Origin: an uncultured Clostridia bacterium
GTDB lineage: Bacteria > Bacillota > Clostridia > Oscillospirales > Ruminococcaceae
Assembly (NCBI GenBank): GCA_947627875.1
Contig: CANQXS010000001.1
Coordinates: 1 to 64,000, forward strand
Direction of reading: 5' to 3'
DNA length: 64,000 nucleotides
The position numbers and the translations under genes were made by a program. Below are positions 24,798-33,874 of the stretch, in pieces. Numbering within the stretch: position 1 is the first letter of the stretch; every line of letters begins with the position of its first letter. Below the pieces are notes generated by a model that saw only the letters and a program-made list of their open reading frames with translations, did no database searches and was not told where the DNA came from.

Positions 24798-26258
24798 ATG
24801 GATCCAAACGGGAAAAAACTCAGGCTTGAGGAAATAGACAGAGTTATCGAAAAAGGTCCTTACAGCGCCGATTGGGACAGCCTCGCCGCTCATAAAGCAC
24901 CGGAGTGGTTCTTAGACGGCAAGTTCGGGATATTCATTCACTGGGGCGTATACAGCGTTCCCGCGTTCGGTTCGGAATGGTATTCGCGGAATATGTATGT
25001 AAAGGATTCCGCCGAATTTAAGCACCACGCCGAGACCTACGGACCTCATAAGGATTTCGGCTATAAGGATTTCATTCCTATGTTCAGGGGCGAGAAATTT
25101 TCGGCAGAGGAGTGGCTCTCGCTCTTTGAAAAAGCGGGTGCAAAATACGTCGTTCCCGTCGCCGAGCATCACGACGGCTTTCAGATGTACCGCTCCGAGC
25201 TCTCCCGCTGGAACGCCTATGAGATGGGTCCGAAGCGCGACGTTTTGGGCGAGCTGTGCGAAGCCGCCAAGGCTCACGGAATAGTCAACTGCGCCTCCTC
25301 CCACAGAATAGAGCACTGGTTCTTTATGGGCCACGGCAGAGAATTCGAGAGCGACGTCTCCTCGGGTGAATACGAAGATTTTTACGGACCCGCGATGCCC
25401 GAGCCCGACCACTACGACATTCACAGCGAGCCCGCGCCCTCTAAGGAATTTCTTGACGACTGGCTCTTAAGGACCTGCGAGCTCATCGACAGGTATCATA
25501 TTCATCAGCTCTATTTCGACTGGTGGATACTCCACAGCGCCGCGAAGCCCTATTTAAAAAAGATAGCCGCCTATTATTACAACCGCGCCGAGGAATGGGG
25601 CGAGGAGGTAATGATAGCCTATAAGCACGACGCCTTCGCCTTCGGCACCGCGGTCGTTGATATGGAGCGCGGAAAATTCGCCGATATAATGCCCTTCCCC
25701 TGGCAGACCGATACCGCCGTGGCAAAAAACTCCTGGGGCTATACTAATAACAACGACTTCAAGAACCCCGTCGATATCGTCCGCGACCTCGTCGATATCG
25801 TCTCGAAAAACGGCTGCCTGCTTTTAAATATCGGTCCGAAGCCCGACGGCAGCATAACCGACGAGGACAGAAATATTCTTTTGAGTATCGGAAACTGGCT
25901 CGGGGCGAACGGCGAAGCAATATACGGCTCGCGCTGCTATAAAATGGCCGCCGAAGGTCCGACAGAGATGCGCGGCGGAATGTTTACCGACGGCGACAGC
26001 TACGACTATACCCCCGAGGATATCCGCTTTACTCAAAAGGGCGGAAATATCTACGCCGCCGTGATGAAATACCCCGACGGCGGAAAGGTCTGTATAAGAT
26101 CTCTCGGCTCAGGCGCGCTCAACGCCGATATCGAGAGCGTGGAGCTTCTCGGTTTTGGCGAAAAGCCGGATTGGAGCCGCGATTGGAACGGTCTGTATAT
26201 CAAAACCGAAAGCGTAAAGAGCGATTATCCGGTCGTGTTCAGGGTAAAGCTGAAGTAA
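24798..26258 (+). CDS. GH29 alpha-L-fucosidase
   Basis: This 486-residue enzyme hydrolyses terminal alpha-L-fucose by a retaining mechanism. The family start WFLDGKFGIFIHWGVYSVPA is clear, as are EHHDGFQMY and the nucleophile Asp241 in LYFDWWIL. A short C-terminal beta-sandwich (about 400-486) follows. There is no signal peptide, so it should act on imported oligosaccharides in the cytoplasm, like its heparinase/GH88 neighbours. It has its own promoter and a GAAAGGAG Shine-Dalgarno. Confidence 0.92.
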   Translation: MDPNGKKLRLEEIDRVIEKGPYSADWDSLAAHKAPEWFLDGKFGIFIHWGVYSVPAFGSEWYSRNMYVKDSAEFKHHAETYGPHKDFGYKDFIPMFRGEKFSAEEWLSLFEKAGAKYVVPVAEHHDGFQMYRSELSRWNAYEMGPKRDVLGELCEAAKAHGIVNCASSHRIEHWFFMGHGREFESDVSSGEYEDFYGPAMPEPDHYDIHSEPAPSKEFLDDWLLRTCELIDRYHIHQLYFDWWILHSAAKPYLKKIAAYYYNRAEEWGEEVMIAYKHDAFAFGTAVVDMERGKFADIMPFPWQTDTAVAKNSWGYTNNNDFKNPVDIVRDLVDIVSKNGCLLLNIGPKPDGSITDEDRNILLSIGNWLGANGEAIYGSRCYKMAAEGPTEMRGGMFTDGDSYDYTPEDIRFTQKGGNIYAAVMKYPDGGKVCIRSLGSGALNADIESVELLGFGEKPDWSRDWNGLYIKTESVKSDYPVVFRVKLK

Positions 26259-26316
26259 GAATAAATTAAGGAGCTCTCTTTTACTCCCTCTGTTATATTG
26301 TTCCCGAGGTGATATT

Positions 26317-27423
26317 ATGCTCGGCGTTTACATTCACGTTCCGTTCTGCCTTTGGCGCTGCAATTACTGCGATTTTTGCTCGTCGATAGCCGACGGCGGC
26401 AGGGTGGAGGAATACGTTTCCGCGCTCGTTAGTAGCATCGGCAAATACGCTAGAAAAAATCTTCGCGCCGACACCGCCTACCTCGGCGGGGGAACGCCGT
26501 CGCTCCTTTCGGGCGAGCAGATGAAGAGAATCCTCGCCGCCGTAAATAAAACCTTCGACGTTTCCGACGCCGCCGAGATAACCGCCGAGGCGAATCCCGG
26601 GACCGTTACCCCCGAAAAGCTCCGCGCATACCGCGAGGCGGGAGTAAACCGGATTTCCTTCGGAATCCAGAGCTGTAAAGATAATGAGCTTTACAGGCTC
26701 GGCAGGCTCCACAGCTTTGCCGAAGCCGAGGAGTCGGTCAGAACGGCAAGGCTCGCGGGGATAAAAAACGTCTCCGCCGACATAATGCTCGGCATTCCCG
26801 AGCAGACTACGGCTACGCTTGCCGAAACGGTGGAGCGCGTTGCGGCACTCGGGGTAGATCACATCTCGGCTTATATGCTTAAAATCGAGGAGGGGACCCC
26901 CTTCGACTGCAACAGCGTTCGCCGCGCCGTTGCCGACGACGATACCGTCGCGGATATGTACCTTATGACCGTGGAAATGCTTTCGCAGCGCGGTTTTATG
27001 CAGTATGAGATATCTAATTTCGCAAAGCCGGGATTTGAATCCCGCCACAATCTTAAGTATTGGAACTGCGAGGAATACCTCGGCTTCGGTCCGTCGGCGC
27101 ATTCCTATTTCGGCGGAAAGAGATTTTATTTCCCCGACGACATCTCGGGCTTCATAAATTCCCCCTGCGCCGAGCCCGAAACTGAGGACGCCTCCCCGAA
27201 CCGCCTCGAGGAATACATAATGCTCGGGCTTCGGCTCTGTAAAGGTATATCGCTTGACAGAGTGACCGCTCTCGGCGGAAACGCGGAGCGGCTCTTAGGG
27301 GCGGCAAAGCCCTATGTCGGGGCGGGGCTGGCGGCTGTTTCGGGCAAAAGGCTATCCCTTACGCCGAAGGGATTTTTGGTCTCCAACGGGATAATCGCGC
27401 GGCTGCTGGAATCTGTTTTATAA
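26317..27423 (+). CDS. hemW: HemW, radical SAM heme chaperone
   Basis: This 368-residue protein has the radical SAM motif CLWRCNYCDF (Cys11, Cys15, Cys18) with Cys21 close by. The HNxxYW motif, HNLKYWNCEEYLGFGPSAHS, separates HemW from true coproporphyrinogen III dehydrogenase HemN. The iron-sulfur, GGGTPS and RISFGIQS blocks are all present. HemW inserts heme into proteins; in an anaerobe the client is uncertain. GAGGTGAT precedes the ATG. Confidence 0.92.
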   Translation: MLGVYIHVPFCLWRCNYCDFCSSIADGGRVEEYVSALVSSIGKYARKNLRADTAYLGGGTPSLLSGEQMKRILAAVNKTFDVSDAAEITAEANPGTVTPEKLRAYREAGVNRISFGIQSCKDNELYRLGRLHSFAEAEESVRTARLAGIKNVSADIMLGIPEQTTATLAETVERVAALGVDHISAYMLKIEEGTPFDCNSVRRAVADDDTVADMYLMTVEMLSQRGFMQYEISNFAKPGFESRHNLKYWNCEEYLGFGPSAHSYFGGKRFYFPDDISGFINSPCAEPETEDASPNRLEEYIMLGLRLCKGISLDRVTALGGNAERLLGAAKPYVGAGLAAVSGKRLSLTPKGFLVSNGIIARLLESVL

Positions 27424-27439
27424 TTTTTTCAAAAAGGTA

Positions 27440-27468
27440 TTGCGTTTTTGCGTGAAATATGTTACAAT
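27440..27468 (+). promoter_or_regulatory. Sigma-A promoter of the adaptor lipoprotein gene
   Basis: TTGCGT and TACAAT are spaced by 17 bases, 50 bases before the TTG start at 27,518. Confidence 0.7.
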
Positions 27469-27517
27469 TTCACTAATTGGAAATCACGTTTCTGTCTTTT
27501 TTCTTGGAGGAATTATT

Positions 27518-28669
27518 TTGAAAAAGCTCTTAACAATTTTAACGGCGGCGGCGCTTTCCGCCGCGCTTCTCACTTCCTGCGGAGAGGTTTCCGCCGAAGA
27601 TGAAATATTTATTCCCATCCGCGTCGGCAACACCGTAAATTACGAAACCGCGCGCGCAGTCGTCGGAACCATTCTCGAGCAGGTCACTCTTGACGGCTTC
27701 GTCACCACTCCGTATACTATGGACCTCGCCTTTACCCATATGGGCGGAAAGATAGTAGAGCTCAACGTCCGTCAGGATATGGAGGTCGAGGAGGGCGACG
27801 TTATCGCCGTTCTGAGCGACGAATCCCTTGAGGAAGACATTCAGGTCCAGAAGATAAAGCTCGATTCCGCGCAGTCGGTTTACGACAATCTCCGCGCTCA
27901 GCACGCGAGCGAGGACGACATCGAATTTGCGCGCATCGACCTTGAAATAGAGCAGTTCAATTACGACACTCTCGTCGGCAAGCGCGATTTCCTCACCCTT
28001 AAGGCGCCGTTCAGCGGCAGGATAACCTCTATGGGCAACTACCGCGTCGGCTCTACCATCAACGTCAATTCCACGCTCTGCACCATCTCCGATTCCTCCA
28101 AAGTCGCCCTGACTGTAAGCGACCGCAACGCCCAGCTCCACGACGTTTCGTTCGGCACAAGGGTTGACATAAAGCAGGGCGCTTTGGCCTCGACGACGGG
28201 CAGGGTAGTCGATATGATCACCGAGGAAAACCGCTGGGGAGCGCTCTTCGGCGGCAACGGTTGGGGCGGAGGCAACAATAACGCTCCCTCCGAGATTATG
28301 AACTACGTTATCCAGTGCGACGACGAAATAGAATTTTCCGAGCTCGGTGGCATCGAAGTCACCTTCACCACCTTCCGCCGCGACGACGCCGTTATAGTCC
28401 CCTCCGAGGCGGTGTTTGAATCCACCGACAGCGGCAACACCACCAGCAACTACGTCAACGTTCTTATGAAGGGCATAAAGGTCGAAACTCCGGTCACCGT
28501 CGGCGTTACCTCCGGCGGCAGGACCGAGATACTCAGCGGTCTTGACGGCGGCGAGACCCTTATCCTTCCCTCGCGCAAGAAGTCCGATTCCGACAATAAT
28601 AACAACAACGCCGGCGCGGGCGCCAACCGGGGTTGGCCGCGGGAAGGCGAACAGGGCGAAGAGGAATAA
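27518..28669 (+). CDS. RND/MacA-type membrane fusion adaptor lipoprotein
   Basis: This 383-residue lipoprotein starts at TTG 27,518 with GGAGG 8 bases upstream. The signal ends LLTSC. It has the HlyD/MacA layout: MGGKIVELNVRQDMEVEEGD biotinyl-lipoyl half, a coiled-coil hairpin (about 105-160), LKAPFSGRITSMGNYRVG second half, and a beta-barrel. Such adaptors work with an ABC permease of MacB/YknZ type, but none is adjacent; the only such system in the window is at 58.7-63.7 kb. The C-terminus is Asn/Gly-rich. A bidirectional terminator follows. Confidence 0.85.
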   Translation: MKKLLTILTAAALSAALLTSCGEVSAEDEIFIPIRVGNTVNYETARAVVGTILEQVTLDGFVTTPYTMDLAFTHMGGKIVELNVRQDMEVEEGDVIAVLSDESLEEDIQVQKIKLDSAQSVYDNLRAQHASEDDIEFARIDLEIEQFNYDTLVGKRDFLTLKAPFSGRITSMGNYRVGSTINVNSTLCTISDSSKVALTVSDRNAQLHDVSFGTRVDIKQGALASTTGRVVDMITEENRWGALFGGNGWGGGNNNAPSEIMNYVIQCDDEIEFSELGGIEVTFTTFRRDDAVIVPSEAVFESTDSGNTTSNYVNVLMKGIKVETPVTVGVTSGGRTEILSGLDGGETLILPSRKKSDSDNNNNNAGAGANRGWPREGEQGEEE

Positions 28670-28685
28670 AACCGATATAAAAATA

Positions 28686-28720
28686 CCCGTCCGGTGCAGA
28701 CCGGGCGGGCTTTTTGTTTT
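28686..28720. terminator. Bidirectional terminator
   Basis: CCCGTCCGGT and ACCGGGCGGG form a 10-base-pair stem with a 4-base loop. A T run follows on the plus strand and an A-rich run precedes it. It separates two convergent genes. Confidence 0.85.
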
Positions 28721-28725
28721 TATGT

Positions 28726-30486
28726 TCAGACGCAGTCGGCTATTCTCCAGCCGTCGGCGGTTTTGTTTATTACGAATGTGTGCGCGCATACGCGGTCGTC
28801 GTTTTCGCCCGTATACCCTCCGTATGAGACTACGGTAACGCTCTCATCGGAAAATTCGGCGACGGTGTAGCTCTTCAAAGGGCTTTCAAGCGTTATGTCC
28901 GCCTCAATCGGAGCGACGTAAAGCTCGCCGTCGGATTCGGTGTAATGTTTGTTCTTTTTCGCGGTCATCTCTTCAAGCGCGCCGCCGGTATAGGTCTGCC
29001 CGATAAAGGCGTCAAGCTTTTCTGCGTTCGAAAATACCACGTCAACTACCTTGCAGTATACTTCTCCGCTGTCGGCGGTCAGGATCGCGCCGGAGTCGAC
29101 GCCTAAATACCCTCTCAGAACGGTGCCGTTAAAGACCTCGTCGCGCTTTAAAATCTCTTCGAGCTCAGAGGCAGTGACAGGCAGCCCCTCGGGGACGTTT
29201 ATCCAACCTTTGCCGGTCGCGACTACGTTTCTGTCGGTATATGAGACCTTCCAGTTTCCCTCGTCGTCCTTTTCAAGCGATATCCAGTTGGCCTCTCTCA
29301 AGCCCAAAGCGGTGGGATTGGTGTATGCGGTCGCCCTGAACTCGCAGAAATACTGATCTTCTCCGTAGACGCCTTCCGAAAGCCAGGCTTCTTCAATGCT
29401 CACATACTGCGGAAAGCCGGTGTAGTCCTCGTCGGCTGCGCGGCAGTAGGTCTTGCCGTCAGAGAATTTAACGCCGCCCGCAGCATACCCCTGCTCGATA
29501 AACGAATCGGAGTAGTGCGCCTTCATCGACGCGTTGAAATGCTCCTCGGTGTCGAATCTTTCGTCGGTTACGCGGTAATAGGTCTCGCCGTCGGCTTCGA
29601 TGCTGTCCGAAGCGTCGGTTTCAACGATCCCGTGCCGCAAAAATGCGTCGAATTCTTCGTCTTCTCTTAATATCTCGCTGAGCTCATCGCAGCTCATTTC
29701 GGTGTCGGTAAGACCTTTGCCCTCGGAATAGTTGAAATACCTGCCGTCGGCGACGTATGATACAACATAAAACGTTGCCCAGCTCGGGATATCGCTGCTT
29801 ACCTCGCAGCCCTGCGGGTCTATCCTGTCTACGGTCTTTGTACCGAAGTCGTAGAGCCAAATCGCGCCGTTTTTCCAGCAGGTCTCGGGGTCGGTGATGT
29901 TTCCGTCTTCGTCGGCATAAGCGTTGCAGTAGTAGGCGAGCCGGAGCCCGTCGAGCGTGTCGCCGTTCAGAACGGGGCTGTCGCACCAGCAAAGATAGGC
30001 ATAATCATTGGGTCCTCCGTGTTGGCGCTCGCCGTTCACCGATTCGTAATACTCTTCGTAAGTATGCCCGAAGAGTTCAGCAGGGAGCAGCCCCTCGGCG
30101 GTGCCGTCCGCGATATTTATAAGCCAGACCTGAGGCGGCACTTCCGCGCTCAACGACCGCGTATACAGAACGAGATACCCGTCGCTCAGAACTCCTACAA
30201 GCGAAGCGCCGCTGACGGTCTCTGCTGAGGATACGTTTCCGTAAAGGTCGTAATAAAGCTTTACCGTCGCCGATAACGAGTCGGAAAGCTTGTATTCCCT
30301 TTCCTCCGACTTGAATTCAAAGGTGTATGACGTTTTTTCGGCTTCCGTGACGCCCTCGGTTTCGCCCGCGGTCACGCCCTCGGTTTCGGAAGGATTTTTC
30401 CCACCGTCCTCCAAAGGCTCTCCGGCACAGGCGCAGAGGCTCATCGCAACAAGCCCCGCCAGAATAACTGCCAAGATTTTTTTCAT
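28726..30486 (-). CDS. Large secreted lipoprotein with two IseA-like repeats
   Basis: This 586-residue lipoprotein has a signal ending AMSLCAC and a Thr/Glu-rich linker with repeated SETEGVTAGETEGVTE. After a beta-rich N-terminal domain (about 60-250), two related segments occur, near 265-390 and 430-555: ELSEILREDEEFDAFLRHG and ELEEILKRDEVFNGTVLRG, each followed by a TYYRVTDERFDT- or VYCKVVDVVFSN-type strand. These resemble the IseA/DL-endopeptidase-inhibitor family, hence possible control of cell-wall hydrolases. I do not recognise it as a named protein. Confidence 0.6.
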   Translation of the reverse strand: MKKILAVILAGLVAMSLCACAGEPLEDGGKNPSETEGVTAGETEGVTEAEKTSYTFEFKSEEREYKLSDSLSATVKLYYDLYGNVSSAETVSGASLVGVLSDGYLVLYTRSLSAEVPPQVWLINIADGTAEGLLPAELFGHTYEEYYESVNGERQHGGPNDYAYLCWCDSPVLNGDTLDGLRLAYYCNAYADEDGNITDPETCWKNGAIWLYDFGTKTVDRIDPQGCEVSSDIPSWATFYVVSYVADGRYFNYSEGKGLTDTEMSCDELSEILREDEEFDAFLRHGIVETDASDSIEADGETYYRVTDERFDTEEHFNASMKAHYSDSFIEQGYAAGGVKFSDGKTYCRAADEDYTGFPQYVSIEEAWLSEGVYGEDQYFCEFRATAYTNPTALGLREANWISLEKDDEGNWKVSYTDRNVVATGKGWINVPEGLPVTASELEEILKRDEVFNGTVLRGYLGVDSGAILTADSGEVYCKVVDVVFSNAEKLDAFIGQTYTGGALEEMTAKKNKHYTESDGELYVAPIEADITLESPLKSYTVAEFSDESVTVVSYGGYTGENDDRVCAHTFVINKTADGWRIADCV

Positions 30487-30529
30487 ATATTAACACTCCT
30501 TTCCGAACGCTTCCGTCCGTACACTAAGT

Positions 30530-30558
30530 ATAATATTTTGCCGAAAAGGAGATGTCAA
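30530..30558 (-). promoter_or_regulatory. Sigma-A promoter of the IseA-like lipoprotein gene
   Basis: On the minus strand TTGACA (30,558-30,553) and TATTAT (30,535-30,530) are spaced by 17 bases. Confidence 0.8.
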
Positions 30559-30644
30559 TACCTTTTGATAAACTGTAAATAAATTGTAATCACTGTTAAT
30601 GATTTGTAATAATTGCAATGAGTCCAAACGGTGAGCAGGTCAAA

Positions 30645-30673
30645 TAAAAACGCCCCTCGCGTGGGAGAGGCAT
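30645..30673 (-). terminator. Intrinsic terminator of the xylanase gene
   Basis: On the minus strand TGCCTCTCCCACGCGAGGGGCG forms an imperfect stem followed by TTTTTA, just after the GH10 stop codon. Confidence 0.7.
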
Positions 30674-30688
30674 TTTCCTTAATAATTA

Positions 30689-32047
30689 TCAATCCTCAAA
30701 CGACGTGTTTACTATGCTCCAGAAGCAGGGCTTAAGCGTTAAATCTCTGTCGACTATGAGCGCGGCGTTTCTTCTCATCTTGCCGTCCATATTGTTGAGC
30801 CAGGAGTTCTCGTCGTCGGTTCCCCAGAAGAGTATCGCGTCGAGCTTGCCCTCGTCGGCAAAGTCGAGGAACATATTGAAGAGCTCGGCGTATTTATCCG
30901 CCTGCTGCTGATATTCCTCGTCGGTCCACTTGGTGAAGCCGTATTCGCCGGAATGTGCGCCGACATACATATTCATATCGAGCTCGGTTATCTGGACTCT
31001 GAAGTTGCCCTTATGCTCGGGGAAGCACTCGTCGTAGACATCGGAGAGGCTCGCTATCTTCTCGATGTTCTGGCGGAAGAGCTCGACGTTGCAGTCGAGA
31101 CCGATATGAGATTGGAAGCCTACGCCGTCGATCCTTACGCCCTTGCGGAGCATTCTCTCGACCATATCGTACATAGCCTGAGTCTTGGAATTCTGCCATT
31201 CCATATTGAAGTCGTTTATCATAAGAACAAGGTCTTCGCCGCCGGCTTCGCGCGCGGCGTTGAAGGCTATTTCAACATAGTCGTCGCTATAGCCGTTGCC
31301 GTCGACGTCGCCGATAATCTCCGCCCAGTAGGAGTCGTCGTTGACGGTACGGATGCTGTCGGCGTTGAGGACTTCGTTGCAGACGTCCCAGTATTTAATG
31401 TCGTCCTTATATCTTGGAATGAGCTCGTTGATATAGGTTGTGAGGCGCTCGGTGAGCTGCTCGCGGGTAGCAAGGGTGCCGTTCTTATAGCAGTCGGCTA
31501 CGGAAGAAGTGTCGTTCGGGTCTGCCTTGAACCACCACTGCGGGACCTGGGAATGCCAGACTATCGTATGTCCTCTGAGGTCGGCGTTCGCTGCCTTGCC
31601 GAATGCCACGAAATTGTCGGCGTCGGTGAAGTTATAGGTGTCGGGCGCGGGGTTGCAGTGGTCCGACTTCATCTCGTTGCCCAAAACATAAATATTGTAG
31701 TGCTTGAGTATCCCTTGGGTGATCTTCATATTGTTGTCGGGAGCGTCGTTCACGAGGCTTGCGCCGAGGTCAAGGAAGGGATTTATCTGGCTCGAGGTGA
31801 ATGCGACGCCTATCTTTACCCTGCCCTCAAAATACTTGTAGAGCGCGGGAAGCATTTTGTCGTCGACGGTTATCCTCGATTCGCCGGATAAAAGCTCCGC
31901 TTCGTCTTTAGTATACTTCACGGTAGAGTCGGTGAGCTCCGCCTTGAAGTCGGGCATCTCGACCTGCTCGGGCTCGGCTTCGCCGCCGCAGCCCGCAAGA
32001 CAGAGAAGCATAGAAAGCACCAAAAGAATGGATATAAGTTTTTTCAT
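30689..32047 (-). CDS. GH10 endo-beta-1,4-xylanase lipoprotein
   Basis: This 452-residue protein has a lipoprotein signal (lipid Cys20 in LCLAGC) and one GH10 barrel. The typical LRGHTIVWHSQVPQWWF strand (158-173), the acid/base Glu225 in YWDVCNEVLN and the nucleophile Glu355 in VQITELDM are all present. It should cut xylan at the cell surface. There is no binding module. GGAGG precedes the ATG and a promoter is close by. A Gly-Asn-Gly-Tyr insertion (DVDGNGYSDDY) looks like a dockerin-like calcium loop, but only one copy is present. Confidence 0.95.
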   Translation of the reverse strand: MKKLISILLVLSMLLCLAGCGGEAEPEQVEMPDFKAELTDSTVKYTKDEAELLSGESRITVDDKMLPALYKYFEGRVKIGVAFTSSQINPFLDLGASLVNDAPDNNMKITQGILKHYNIYVLGNEMKSDHCNPAPDTYNFTDADNFVAFGKAANADLRGHTIVWHSQVPQWWFKADPNDTSSVADCYKNGTLATREQLTERLTTYINELIPRYKDDIKYWDVCNEVLNADSIRTVNDDSYWAEIIGDVDGNGYSDDYVEIAFNAAREAGGEDLVLMINDFNMEWQNSKTQAMYDMVERMLRKGVRIDGVGFQSHIGLDCNVELFRQNIEKIASLSDVYDECFPEHKGNFRVQITELDMNMYVGAHSGEYGFTKWTDEEYQQQADKYAELFNMFLDFADEGKLDAILFWGTDDENSWLNNMDGKMRRNAALIVDRDLTLKPCFWSIVNTSFED

Positions 32048-32078
32048 AGTTTACCTCCGAAAAAATAAAACTAATGAT

Positions 32079-32107
32079 ATTTTAGCACATTCCCGCGCTT
32101 TTTTGAA
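32079..32107 (-). promoter_or_regulatory. Sigma-A promoter of the xylanase gene
   Basis: On the minus strand TTCAAA (32,107-32,102) and TAAAAT (32,084-32,079) are spaced by 17 bases. Confidence 0.6.
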
Positions 32108-32166
32108 GTGGCAATTCAAACGATAAACTTTCATCGGCTTTGTGCAGATTGACAGGAACAGCAGAT

Positions 32167-32255
32167 AAAAATTCCTCACAGCAGGAAGAATTTTTGTGTA
32201 AACAGACAAAACGGGCGATTTGTCTATTTACAATCGGGCAATCTTATTATATAAT
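32167..32255 (+). promoter_or_regulatory. Promoter of the atp operon, preceded by a hairpin
   Basis: TTTACA (32,227-32,232) and a perfect TATAAT (32,250-32,255) are spaced by 17 bases, 31 bases before the atpI start. An inverted repeat AAAAATTC ... GAATTTTT at 32,167-32,195 lies upstream and may be a terminator or protein-binding site. Confidence 0.7.
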
Positions 32256-32285
32256 GAGTGCATATGGATCTCGGGGGGTGATGCC

Positions 32286-32744
32286 GTGAGCGAAGGCAAA
32301 AAAGCTGTCGGGGAATTTATGACCGTCATAGCGATAGGTCAGGCAGTATATACCGCCGCGGTATGCCTCGGATTTCTCATTGCGGGAAGGTTTTCGCTTT
32401 CCGTTCTTTTGGGCGCGCTCTACGGCTCGGCGGCGATGCTGCTTTATTACTTCCTCTTCGCCCGGGCGACCGCAAAAGCCGCCGACGAAAGCGACCCCGA
32501 AGCCGCAAAAAAGCGGATTCAGGCTTCTTACAGCTTAAGAATGCTCCTTCTGACGCTGCTTATAGGGGCGGGGCTGTTTCTTTCGACCGATTATTCGCAG
32601 ATAAAGATATTCCACTGGCTGCCGGTAATAGCTTCGGTAATAATGCCGAGGATATCGATAGCCCTGTGGCAGATAATACACAGAAATTCGGAGCAAAAAA
32701 ATACCGACGCATCAAAGAGAGGTGACGGTTCGGATGGAAATTGA
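32286..32744 (+). CDS. atpI: ATP synthase subunit I-like membrane protein
   Basis: This 152-residue protein has four hydrophobic helices and sits first in the ATP synthase operon, the place of AtpI, which helps assemble the c-ring. Sequence conservation in this family is weak, so position is the main argument. GTG 32,286 was chosen because GGGGGTGAT lies just upstream. The 3' end overlaps atpB by 11 bases. The C-terminus is charged, NSEQKNTDASKRGDGSDG. Confidence 0.75.
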   Translation: MSEGKKAVGEFMTVIAIGQAVYTAAVCLGFLIAGRFSLSVLLGALYGSAAMLLYYFLFARATAKAADESDPEAAKKRIQASYSLRMLLLTLLIGAGLFLSTDYSQIKIFHWLPVIASVIMPRISIALWQIIHRNSEQKNTDASKRGDGSDGN

Positions 32745-33480
32745 AGTAACGGGCGCGAAGATACTGCTTGAGCTGCCCTTCGGGATAACCATAACCGAAA
32801 CGCAGGTAAATATGTGGATAGTTATGGCGGCTATCGCGGGCGTATGTATATGGCTCACCCACGATTTAAAGGTCAGACCTACCTCAAAAAGGCAGATAAT
32901 AGCGGAATTCTTAGTAAAGACCGCCGAGAAGTTCGTGACCGGAAATATGGGGCTCAAATGGAAGTGGTTCGTCCCCTACGTTGCGGCGCTTTTCTCGCTC
33001 GCGATGTTCTCGAGCCTTATCTCGCTCCTCGGAATGTTTGCCCCCACGGGAGACCTCAACACCACCCTCGGCTGGGCGATAATGACCTTTGTTCTGATAA
33101 CGTTCTATAAAATCAAAACCAACGGCGTTTTCGGCTACGCTAAAAGCCTTACCGAGCCGATATTCGTGATGACGCCGATGAACATTCTCGGCGAATTCGC
33201 GACTCCTATTTCGATGGCGTTCCGTATGTTCGGAAACATAGCCTCGGGGTCGGTCGTTTCGGCGCTCATCTATGCCGCCCTCGCTGCGGCGAACAACGCC
33301 CTCTTCGGCTGGCTGCCGGGAATACTCGGCGAAATGGGAGAAAAGCTGCCTATCTTACAGCTCGGTCTCCCCGCAATACTCTCGCTCTATTTTGACGTTT
33401 TCAGCGGCGTTTTGCAGGCGTTCATATTCTGCATGCTCACTATGCTTTATATCGCCTCAGCCGCCGAGACCGATTCATAA
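32734..33480 (+). CDS. atpB: F0 ATP synthase subunit a
   Basis: This 248-residue subunit forms the ion half-channels of F0. The conserved helix ATPISMAFRMFGNIASG carries the essential Arg. The last helices, FDVFSGVLQAFIFCMLTMLY, contain the conserved Gln. ATG 32,734 follows AGGTGA by 8 bases; the in-frame GTG at 32,722 lies in that Shine-Dalgarno. The gene overlaps atpI by 11 bases. Confidence 0.93.
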   Translation: MEIEVTGAKILLELPFGITITETQVNMWIVMAAIAGVCIWLTHDLKVRPTSKRQIIAEFLVKTAEKFVTGNMGLKWKWFVPYVAALFSLAMFSSLISLLGMFAPTGDLNTTLGWAIMTFVLITFYKIKTNGVFGYAKSLTEPIFVMTPMNILGEFATPISMAFRMFGNIASGSVVSALIYAALAAANNALFGWLPGILGEMGEKLPILQLGLPAILSLYFDVFSGVLQAFIFCMLTMLYIASAAETDS

Positions 33481-33508
33481 AAATAGATTTCACTATGTTC
33501 ATACTTGA

Positions 33509-33853
<345 letters not shown>

Positions 33854-33874
33854 TAAGAAAGGCAGTTAGTTATT

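Noticed and set aside
30689..32047. Dockerin domain in the xylanase (DVDGNGYSDDY)
   Set aside because: Only one calcium-loop-like segment occurs, and it sits inside the barrel sequence rather than as a duplicated C-terminal module.
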